A stretch of DNA of 64,000 nucleotides from Heterobilharzia americana (lineage: Eukaryota > Platyhelminthes > Trematoda > Strigeidida > Schistosomatidae), in assembly GCA_944470555.2 (NCBI GenBank), contig OX104127.1, forward strand, positions 128,775,113-128,839,112, read 5' to 3'. How positions within the stretch are numbered: the first letter of the stretch is position 1; the number at the start of each line of letters is the position of its first letter. The translations under genes were made by a program, and so were the position numbers. Of the stretch, positions 39,101 through 51,100 are shown one piece after another. The notes under the pieces are model-generated. The model worked only from the letters and a program-made list of their open reading frames with translations, had not been told where the DNA came from and ran no database searches.

Positions 39101-42100
39101 TGGACGTTTCATCATCATCAGAAACCATTCCATAAAATAATTCTTCATTGTTTTACTTTGCTTCCCACCCTACGTGCTAGATCCCAATAGACTTAGAATA
39201 CAATAGAAACCAAATCATATTTGTGACAAACAAGCCAGAAAGCCTTATGTTCTCAAATTCAGTATGTAGTTTTAAATTCGTTTCCTGACGCTTAATGAAA
39301 CAACAAAATTGAATAACTAAGTGTATTACGAAGATTGATTATCCATACAGTAATCTTGCTAAGGTAGAAGATTCTTTTAAATTCTATTCTTGAAAGCAAT
39401 AAACTACAGGTCAATTAAAACAAATATCACACTGTCACACTGGACTTGTAACAATCGTTCATTTCAATTAATAATTGAAGCATTGTAGGGGAATTGGTTA
39501 CAAAGGATTTGTTATAACTTGCTTTATTTACAAAAAGCTATTGAAAACATCATCATTCAAGGTAATTTATCATTTATCATCAAATGATTTCTGCAATAAC
39601 AAGAGTATTTAAATAATATAGCATTCAAATTTTTAACTTTCGTAAAGACTTATGATTGTTTGTGTTTCTCAGAGTGGCAGGGGAAATGTAGACTGCCTGG
39701 TTTGGGTCACATAGACGAAAGGGAACTGTGGTTGAGAATTCATGAGCACATGGCTGAAAATCGGTCAAAATCGTGCAGATGTATTTAATCCTTGACATCT
39801 AAAGCTTGAATTTCGTATTAACTGTTACCTTCAGATTGTATATTTCGTCACATTACTTTATCTACTTTGATATCAGTCCTTTCCTATCCACCTGTTCTTT
39901 TCATACTACAGTGAAATGTGGCAACTTGAACACTTGTATGCGAGGTTATACGTTTATTTTGTCAGTCAGTCAGTCAGTCAGTCAGTCAGTCAGTCAGAAG
40001 TGGCAGTCAACATATTGTGTGATAGCATTGTGGATTAAAGCTAACTGCTGTCGCTTCGTCTTTAGAAAACAACATTTTAACTACCATTGACATCGTTACA
40101 ACCTCTAAGTGGATTATAAAATTGCCAAACAGCTGTCGAATAACTGTGTGTCAGAATGAGAAGGAGTATTACCAACAACTAACAAATAATAAGCCTTGCC
40201 AAAACATTTATTCATGATCTTTTCGGTTGCTGAAATCAAAACTTGTGAACTTAAAATTGGGTATAGGCTAAATAACCGTGCTTATGGAGGATAATTAGTA
40301 GGTATGAAATTGTAATATGCGAACTACATTCACATTTTTCAGAAACTACGAGTCCGACAATAATCTTAGCCGAGAACAATCATAAAGCTGTTTATTCACT
40401 GTTGCTATTCAGTTTCTCGAAGTAAACTTCTTCAGTTTCAGTCGTGATCGATTAAGCAGATACTTCTATTTGCTAAAACCCAGTCGTTACATAATACAAA
40501 ATATTAAAACCCCTTATGGTATCTGCAAACGACTCTTCACACTTCAAAGACTGTTAGGAACGAAAATTCTCTGCACTTTGTGGTTCAAAACAGTTATCTT
40601 TTTTGAAATCTTCTTTAGGAAAAACTACGTATGGTCCACTGCTTATGGATACTGCATCAAAAGAACTCATATCGTCAAACAGTTCTGAAGTGATGAAGCC
40701 AGTGTACATATCAAATCGCTTTCGAATACTTATGGGTATAATGGGGTTGGGAGCAATTCTGTTGTGTTGTCTTTTGGCCATTCTTATATTTCTTCGATTC
40801 TGTTCAAAACATTCTGGATCCATTGAAGGAAATAGGTAAGCAGAAAAGGCTCTGCATTTCGTTAAATTTCAAATGTCATTTTGTCAATTCTCAAGGCTGT
40901 CACTGGTGTCAGGTCAAATTACGAATATTTCCCGAAATTCTGAGGTCTAGCTGAAATATCTCAAATGCGCATTTTCATTGTGCTCTGTTATATCCCCAAC
41001 AGACGTCATGAAAGGCAGTAAAAACCAACGCTTGGCTATGGCCTGAGTACTACATCACTTAGTAGATTCGGTAGTCGTATGATCTGTGAGCAGTTTCGCC
41101 AATAAGTGATCTGTGCAATAAAGAGTTCACAATGGTCTACAAGCAAAGACCATTTACTCTAGCAATCTGAGTTGTTTGAAAATAACCTGAGCACAAAATT
41201 TTCCCCAGACTAACATGACCTAATATGTCACAAAGTTATGTCTGTCTCTAGGTATATGGATGAACATAGAAATCTTTTAATATAATATTTTTGTTTCCTC
41301 ACCTAAATGTTTAGATTACCAATAGGTTGACAGAAAAAAATGGGCTAAATTTCGGTAGTGCTAGACGAAGGAGTCATAAATTATCTGATAAGTGAATAAT
41401 TGTAATCCAAACTGCAATATGAATAATGTTTCTAGTTAGTACTTGCAATATTTTCGCATAAAGCATGTGTATAAGCCCAACCATGGAGCAAGTAATAACT
41501 TAGAATATGCGACATGTCGGTCTACCGGCTGAATGTAAAGTTAGATATAAGAATAGGATTTTGGAACACTGAAAACTTTCAGGTTGATTAAACTGTAACA
41601 ACTTCACATGTGAAAAGTCAACTTAGTCATCCTTCCATAAACTTCCAACTGAGTAATTAATCTTACCACATCAGTAAACCATCTTCAGGAGTCAAAGTTG
41701 CTTATTAAGTGAGAAGAAATCAATTCAAGTTCAGTACTCCTTGATGCAATGTTAGAATGCATTGTCATATTTATGAACATATGCTTTCGGAGACTCGAAA
41801 TAACAGTTTAGGATTTAGAAGTTTCAAGCACTTTGTGATGAAATTCTATTTCGGTGAATTTTTGGGGACTTACAGATGTTAAGTTAGTATTCATCGTAGA
41901 CTGAAATCAGTTGGAGAACTATGGAAATCCTGCGAACAATAAACAGCAGTTCAGTTTGGATGTCATTTGTGTACACTACTGAAAATTTGAATACTAGGTT
42001 GAAGCAAATGAGATGAACTTTCCGGAAGTTCCAATAAGAAATCACAACGGTAAGGGAAAACCAAATCGGATATGAGGACAAATACCCAACAATGGTGCTT

Positions 42101-45100
42101 GGCGAAGGTGGGGCTATATCGAAAGCTGACAAAGGTAGGAAAATATGAGTAATTGGATACCAACATAGTAGGCAAATGGCGATGTACTTTCTGTGAAACC
42201 TGGAGATCTCGTATCTAATCCCTGGTGTGGTCATTGGCGTGCACTGCTGAACAATCCCATATTAGTAGGAAACAGCTTTCCAAAGCTAGCGTGAAATTTT
42301 TGACGATTCTCCATAGTTCGTTAGAAATTAATTTGAGAGCTTCAAGAGTCAGTTGTATCTCATTCTTAAGAGAGTGCACATTTACGACTTTACTATACAT
42401 GTTGAAATTCTAATAATATTGAAAATAACAATGATCTTAGTTGATGCATTAATCTCAGAATACAAAATGAATATTCAGTTTCTTTTACTTAACATTTAGA
42501 CAAATGGAAACGGTCCTTGTTCCTAATTCATCAAACGGTCTCATAAATGAAAATACAGAGAAGCATATGGAGTGCGATTTTCAACTTGAAGGTATGTGAC
42601 TTCATCTGAGAATCAAAATTACCGAGAATAAACTAATATTTTCAGATTTATCACTGTCTCATACGTTTAGATTTCGAGTTCTGGTTTACTTGAGAAACTT
42701 TCAACTTATATATGATTCGGCAAGCTTCTGTTTTACGCACATTGCTTGAAGTCAAAATACTTCACTTATTTAAAACTGTTTGGGGTCATATAATACATAA
42801 CAGTGTGATCCAAGACAAATTGTATACAAAACTAAGTTGTTTTATATGTCATTTATTCTTTTTCTAGTTTTACTTGTATTACTGAACTCCACATAGATTT
42901 AGCGTGCATGCGTTTCATGAATCAGTCATTCAGTATCCACATGCTACCAGACATTATTGAGTAGCGATTCCTGTGGTTAAATGTGAGTTCATTTCATCAG
43001 ACATGAAGCAATTTTAAGAAGATGGAGGAAACGTAAATTATATAATCACAGGCTGTATAAATCCTCACAAATAAGCTAAGACAAATAGCGAAGTATGACG
43101 CAATGATAATAATAAACAAACGGCATGGAAGCCAGATGTTTCACTGTTTTCCATTCTGAAACATATTACCTGCCTTCGTTGGATGTCGATTTTGATTGTC
43201 TTGTGTACTCTAACGGCAACCATTTCCAGAGAATTTGTTGTTATTGAGCGGGTGACATTTAAACTGATAAACTCTCTTCGAAACAAACTTTGTAGTATAA
43301 TAGATAATATTGCGACAAATAAGCAATTTACTTTAGTTCATTACAAATACATTTAACGGTGGTAACGCGTGGTAGTAACGCGCCACGAATTCACATGGCA
43401 GTCGGGCAAAAACGCTTATTGAGTGAAGTGCAATAAAAATTTGGCGGGCAGTTGGGTCTCACAGCTCACTTGGTAGAGCACCGGGTCTGAAACTTGGTGG
43501 TTTCTGACTCAAATCCCGTTGCGGCTTAAATCTTCATTACTCCTTTAAACACTACCTAATACAAATATATTCATAATGAATTGATTATTTACACAATGCA
43601 CAAATTTCACATGTATATGGCCAATTTAATTTAGTTGGACAAATCCCTAGCAGTGATTGCAACGTCAAACACAGACATCACAGCTGTTGTCTTGGGTCAA
43701 CTAGAACACCAGACCATAAAAGCCTAGTAAGAACAAGACCAGTGGATGTTAGTAAGCTTAAAAATTAGGAGAAAAGTCAAACTATACATATGCATGAAGT
43801 TATACACAATTACACATGAGGATGGGAGAGACAGCCTTAAGAACTTACTTAGTTGGATGGAGGGAAAGATTGATAACCGAATGAACACTAAATATTTGCA
43901 ACAGGAATGATTCCGCACTTGTTCCAGATATATAGAAAGTTTGACTATCTTTGTCACAAAGAAGGAGAGAAGATTGGAACGAAGTAAACCTTGTCTCAAA
44001 GTTGTAAAGTCACCTGATATGAACAAGGACAGTAAATTATGTCCCATACGTTATTTAGTAAATAATGTTGTTTCACTTTTTCATATATCTGAAGAAATAT
44101 TGACCTAAAAGATCTAACCTAAGACTTACAATCTACTACGGTGCTACGGTTTACTCCAATGCACTACTTAAAGGACCAATAACTTGAAATGTTACTACTT
44201 TGTTTAAATCGATTCCTTTCGCCATCATTTTTGAACTGATATTCATGATGCAAACGAACATAAAATATAAGGTTTTTGAGAAAAAGAAAAGCAATCTTCA
44301 GGTTACCGTTTTAAGGTGCATACATTTCGCACGATAGGCTTTCTTGGTTGAGTACAGTTAGCCGTATCTCATTATTTGACTTTGCTGTTCGAAAGATTTT
44401 TTCAGAAACAAACGAATATCGCTTTCTCAATGAATAAGCGTTCTCTTAAGACATACAGCGCACTCAAAGTGTAAAAGATATCCAAGGATACTTGTCAGGC
44501 CACTAGGCTTTGATAAGTGTTTTCATAATAAAGCAAAATGTGGGAGCACCAAGTGGCAGAAAATTGGAACACTTACGAAGTACAAGTAAAATTATTAATA
44601 TTATTATTATTATATCCTTCACACCTAAAGTGGATGCATGACATAGATAAAATTGTGAGACGCAAATATTCTCCCATTAGTTTACTTGACACCCTTATCT
44701 CTCATTTTTGCATGTTTGTTCAAGACGTTTTAAATTTAACTACGGGAAAGAAATACATCTATATTTCCTAGGAAATTAGTATGAGAAATCAGTTGGTTGT
44801 TACTTTGACTATTCTTAATTTCTGTTTGTTGAGTGATTAGAGTAAAGCTGGTTGCTAAGTTTAGCATTTATGCAAAATGCAAGTAACAATGACTCCTGTT
44901 TCAACTCCCTTGAAGTAGCTATACTGTATATGACAATCTTCTAATCACCATCATCTTAGATTTTCATAGTTTGTTAGAAAACTGTAAAAAAATTAGATGA
45001 GAATGCAGTGTTTCCGAGATGAAGGTTACAGATACTACAAGTGTGCATGCTTCCTGTTTCTTGTTTCACATAATTTTTGCTAAATATAGCCAAAATTAAT

Positions 45101-48100
45101 GCTAACTATTCACGATAAAGATTTCTCAACCTTTCTTGGTGAACAATGACTGAAAATGTATTAGAAATGTGTTACGCTAGTGGTTAGAAAGTAACCTTAC
45201 CAGAATATATGACTGGTACAGTGTTGGACTGAATTATGACCAATGAATCTGGTTACCTCAGTCAGCAGACGTAAGATTTTGTCCCATGGGTGATCAGTCA
45301 TAAAGAAACCCTCAGAATGTTAGGTGGGTAATGACTGATTTCCAACTGACGATTTTTATCTAGCTGTTAAATAAAACCTTTCTCAATTTAGAGATTCGTT
45401 TCCGGAAACTTTTTTTCCTGATTAGTATTAAAAGCATAGTTTCATAAAAGATCATTTCTAACTCTGAGGATAAACATGAGTATTTAAAGATCATCTCAAA
45501 ACATCCATCGTTTGATCCTGAGCACAATACCACTAATAATATATCAAATATTGGGTATGCTCGAAATTGTAAATACACCATATTTCCTGGGCTATAATTG
45601 ACTGGATTATATGTATCACATGAATGATATAGCACAGTAGGAAGCTTACTGTATTCCATTAAACCTTCTACATTTCAACAGTAATAACGATTCACCAAGA
45701 GATTTTTTTGGGATAGACAAGCGGGGAATGAAGAATACAACTGAAATCCGTTAAACTACGAAGTGCAATCTAAAGTGTTACGTATTCTTCGAAACTCTTT
45801 CACATGTGAATGATCACTTTTAATCAACATATCTTTGTAATATCTGGCTTGTCATTTTAAGAAAAAACTCCAAATATTTGAGTCAGAAACCAAGGCAAAG
45901 TGTGTAGACAGAGATCCCTTTCTTTGATGTGGAAAGCACTACAAACTGTCTTCATCTGAATAACTTCTCATTTTTCGATATATGATTTATTGTGGCAGTC
46001 ATGTTTATATTGTATGTTTATTGCATGATTTGAGATATCTCGAATACAACATTTAACAATAATCCAACTCTAAGATGTAGATAGCTTATCAACTTGAAGC
46101 GTTCGGTTCACATTTGGTGTTTTTTTGTATGCTGATTAGTCGACGATTTGGAGGCAATACACGCATAGATTCCAAAGTATTTGGAACTTATAAGTCCATT
46201 AGTTCAGTTTTCAAAAAGGCTATTTAGAGGAGGACTGCCACAATGTAATGCACTGAATTTTGTTATTGAAATGATTACGAGCATAATACACTTATACAAG
46301 GAATCATCCATGGTCTGCATGGCTTAGTGATATCAATTTTAGGAGTTTCTGAGAAAAAAAGTTTCTTAAATATGCACGGAAAAGTGGGTAATAAGCTGTT
46401 TCCTTGTCAACTGAGCAAATATACCTAACACTGAAGTATAGTTCAACTTGCTGTTGACCCATTTTTGAATGGTTATATACAACAAGTGGTGGTCAGAATG
46501 CAATAAGCAGTCAGATTATCGCACTAGGGTAGTACATTATGACTACTGTGCAAAGTGTTCGGTCGAGTTTCATGACAGATTTTATTGTAGAATCTGTTAA
46601 TATCGCACAGAGGTTTCAGCTTTTCCATGTAGATATCTATTCTTTCCATCACATCAGTTGAACTGGCAATAAATCGGGTCACCTAACGGGATTAAAGAAG
46701 TCTGTTTCTGTCTGACCTAAGTGAATTAACTGTTTTGAGCAATTTCCCTACACTTACTGACATGAGCACTAGCCTTAATAACGTGTTTAGAATACCGTTG
46801 TGCATAAATAAATCGCTATTACACTTGTTCACTAACAACGTTAAACAACAATCAGTTGGCACAGGAAATCGTGGATAAAAAGGTTAGATGGCACTAAAAA
46901 AAGTACTAAACACAGACTATTATAAAATCGAATAGTAGAGTTGAAGAGCATCTTCTAGAGTATTTAAAACTCTTATTTGATGAGACGGTTTTGCCTCAAG
47001 TACATACTAGAAAAAAACCTATACATTAAGATTTCGAAGACAAGGACATTTATTTTTCATCCTTTTCTAACTGAATTATTCATTCGATTTTCATATTTTT
47101 CTCTTTGGAATTACCTTATTACAAGGCATTCCAGATGTGATGCTGAGTACATGCACGTTAGGGTTATCTGTAGATTTAGCTAGAACAGTTGAAAGAAATT
47201 CTAGCTATGCAAATAAAAACAAACTATCTTCTAGGTCAGCGCACAGAAATAAGTATTTTAACTATGAAATTTCCTGTTTTCAGTCATCGAAATCAATTGG
47301 CAGTTTATAGTTATACTGATACACTGAGTAAAATTAATTCTCCTTATGTTGATGGTCTGTGTTAAAAGTTTCAGTTATCTTTAAGGATGACTGAGGTTTA
47401 GACTTTAAGCTTGTGACAAAAAGAGAAATCATTTTTTAAAACATTAAGACAAAGTTAAATTATCAACACAATGAAGTGATTTATGATACGTATAAGGTTA
47501 GTTTATAAGTTCTGGGTAGTCTTTACAAACTCTTCATAGTAGAAATATGTTGACTAATATATGCATCAAATATGTATAGACACTTGTATATACCATCTGT
47601 TGACTTATCATGTTATTTTACTTTCAATTAAAGCTCCGGATAGTTCGTCGACAACCGATCATTCAACTCCATTAAAGTCTAACATATGTGATCCACTTCA
47701 ACCACCAGTTTCAGTCCGGGAAATAAATAAAGAGATTGATCCACGTCGGATAATGATTAAAAGAACAATAGGTGAAGGTATGTTGAACAATGTTTTTTCA
47801 TTACAAAATAAATCGGTTAACTGCTATCCTTCAGCCTTACTAAATTACCAATCAAACCAATAATTAAACTTTTTACATTCTTAAACAGCAGAATTTCACG
47901 AATGAGAGTAAATTTATGAAATGTCCTGTGTTCGCCAAATGCTTCTTCCATAAGGCAGGGTAATAGATATTTGCAAAACGTTTGTTATTTCGATTCTTTT
48001 TTGTTTTTTGAGATGAAAAGCTCCTCATGGAGGTGAATAGTGCTAAGCAAGATCAAGAGGAAATAATAATTAGTTACATGGTCAGAACAAGACTTCCAAA

Positions 48101-51100
48101 CGTCCCAGTGTTTTAGTCCTATGATTGCTGTTGTTAACGAAATATGACTGAAAATAACGAACTGCCACCCTAAGCATAAATGATGAAATACTGGTATGTT
48201 GGAAACATTAAACAAGCATAATCAGATGCATTATTCTCAGACAGTTGTTTAGCAGGGTCTATATTGACGTCTATTGTATAATTCCAGTTGTGTAGTGAGG
48301 ATACTTGTGGAGTTTCGATTTTAATTTATGTGCTTAAAACATAAAAATCATTACGTAACGTTATAAAATAATGATTAAATACATCAGAAGTTAAACTTCG
48401 CCTGGTTAACTAGTACACTAGTTACTAGCCGGTCCTAAGCCCAGGTAAAGAGGCAAGGTTAGGCATATGGCTAGCGACCTCACGCCGGAAAACTAAAGCC
48501 AACAACCAAAGAAACTTCAAAGCACAGACGATCATAAGAAATAAAAATAAACTTATTGCTCGCTGGAATCGGGGAGGCAAAATGACGTCGGTTGGTGAAG
48601 GACTTCGGGAAGCCAACCGGCCGATGTGTTTTCTCTCTCTCGATGAAAGCGAAAATGAACATGGGGACATGGAAGGTCTGTACAATATCCGAAGCTGGCT
48701 GACAAAGCTGCCCAGATTGCAAAAGAGATGATAAGGTATGGCATAGGAGTGTTAGGCTGGGAATCTTTGAAAGCAGATGAAATGGAAGTGGACTGTCCAA
48801 ACTGTAAACTGGAGAGTCAGTAATCTACTCCAACATTGTCACCCAGACGACAACCATGAGCACACTGAGTTCTTTAGCGGCTATCATGATATCCCCGAGA
48901 GCATCGAAGGCTCTCATGCAGTAGGAACCAATCTCCTTCTGCAACGTCAGGATCATGACAGCAGGATTCAACTCAAAAGGAAGGAAAGTCACAATCACAT
49001 AATACTACTCTACGCCCTTACAAATGATGCAGATGAAGAGAAGAAGGAGGAATTCTACACACAACTGCAATCAGTACTGGACAAGACCCCATCCCAGATG
49101 CCGACATCAAAGTTCTAGTGGGTGGTGTGACATGAATGCCAAACTGGGAGCAGACAATGCAGAGACAATGAAGAGAACTGATCATGGGTCGAGAAGAACT
49201 CTGTGAAATGATGAAGGAGAATGGAGAACTGTTTGTGATTTTCTGAGCATTCAACGATTTGATGATTGGAGGCAGTGTGTACAAACACAAGGATATTCAC
49301 AGAGTGACATAGATTTGATTTCACGAGACACCAGGACTCACTACACTTAAAATCAGATCGACTTCATCTCGATGTGAAGAAAGTGGAGATGGAGATGCAG
49401 CCAGCCTACTGGACACAAGATGAAGAAGGGGAGTAGATGTAGGTGGTTGACACCACTCACTATCTAGTGCAAGGAATCTTCCAAATCAAGCTGAAAGCCT
49501 TCAAGGAAGTTGGTGATAGACCACAGTTCACGCTCAACACCCAGAACTGAAACTGATTTGAAGGACGAAACTACATAGGATATCTTCACGTCAGACAGAC
49601 ATCAAGACAAATTAGGAGATACTGAGCAACATTCCTGACGGATCGGGCGAGGTAGAACACTGGGATTCTTTGAAAGAGATGTGGAAAGAAACCTGCATAA
49701 CCGCATGAGGAAGGAAGAAGCAGCGAGACAAGTAAAAGGTCTCAACGGATGTATGGAAGCTGATGGAGGAGGGAGAGAAAATGGTGATGTTGAAGCAGAA
49801 GATGAACGATTCCAGTGCAGTGCAGTGCAGTGCTGGGATAAACAACGAGAAGAGGAACTGAGCACAACCTATCAAACAATGCACTAGACAAAGAAGTGAA
49901 GAAGTGTGCACGCAAAGACAAAAGACACTTCTACGACACACTGGCAAGTGAAGCATGACAGGCTGCTGGTAGGAGAGACAGAGACCTGACAACACTATAT
50001 CAAATAACCAGGTTACTCTCTGTGATTTAAGAGACCAACACAGATGAAAGCAATGAGACACAGTGATGGCAACCTAGTCACCAAAGAGGAGAAACGAAGG
50101 AAACGATGAGCTGACCAGTTCAAAGAGATCTTGAATCGACCGAAATCTTCCCAAGAACTGACGACAAAAATCATGCTCCCGTCCACCCAAAGCAAGCAAA
50201 ATATTATACCGCATCATCCTGGAGAGACTAAAGAATGAGCTGAATTCAAAATTACGACTGGAACAGACTGATTAGCTGGCTTCAGGAAGATCAAATCATA
50301 TGCACATCAATTTGCAACGCTACACTATGCATCATCATAGAACAGAGTGTAGAATGGCAATCAACTCTCTACCTTACCTCAAATTCATCGATTTTGAAAA
50401 GGCCTTCGATAGCGTCAACCGACAAGTAATTTGACAAGCAGTTGCTTCAACACTACGGAATCTCACAAACCTTTATCAAACTCATTCAGCAGCCGTATGC
50501 TACATGATGAGGCTACATGTCAAGCGATTGACAATGGGAAGCTCAGTGATGCATTAATAGTGAAGACGGAAGTAAAACAAGGCTGTCTAGTATCACCGAC
50601 CATCTTCCTGATTGTGTTCGACTCGACTGGATCATGCATCAAACAGTGAGGAGCAGTGAGAGGATGGGCGGGCATACTCTGGCTGAGCTGATGTGGAGAA
50701 CCTAGAAGATTTGAATTTATATCCAATATCTTGTCGCACAAACTCAAATATCTACAGTCTATGAGTAAATGACAAACATACACAAGCTTGTAAATTCATT
50801 TTTTCTGGTGAAAATTTAGTAGCTTTTTACTTCGTGAGACTAAACAACTACTTTGATAATATAATCAAATTCTTTGGCGTACATATATTCCACCATAGTT
50901 TTGAAGTGCTATTATTTGATTTATTACAGTTAGAAAGATTTAAGTTTGACAACTGGTATAAAAATCTGAGCACAGGTAAACATTTGATTGTCATTTTACT
51001 TCAGCAAAGGGGAGAGTTCATTAAGTTTCTAATGAATGAGGCCAAACACCTGTCTTACAACCTCCTTTTATTCCCGATAGATAACTTGTGACCTAAAATT

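Larger units (their letters stand above)
29328..40618 (+). other. Eph intron (11.3 kb)
   Basis: Longest intron seen. Contains RTE copy D (29862-33345), ribozyme SINEs (34451-34612 and 36630-37255), the Penelope inverted pair (36482-39059) and a non-LTR tail with (GTCA)n (39673-39997). The intervals 33346-34440, 34620-36480, 39060-39660 and 40000-40618 have nothing I can assign with confidence. Confidence 0.85.

Noticed and set aside
44538..44771. A 77-codon plus frame after a T-rich stretch, considered as an Eph exon.
   Set aside because: No acceptor in the required phase, no similarity to receptor sequence, and the phases on either side already join.
21521..50061. Long antisense frames over the RTE copies, for example 135 codons at 30016-30423 and 149 codons at 49612-50061 (minus).
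   Set aside because: They lie opposite the sense endonuclease and RT remnants and repeat at matching places in each copy; they are shadows.
50930..50975. A 46-nt exon-like segment with acceptor TTTATTACAG and donor GTAAAC, reading LERFKFDNWYKNLSTG.
   Set aside because: It enters in phase 0, while the preceding Eph exon leaves with one base; in the required phase it hits TAA. The neighbouring exons also join perfectly without it inside the glycine loop.
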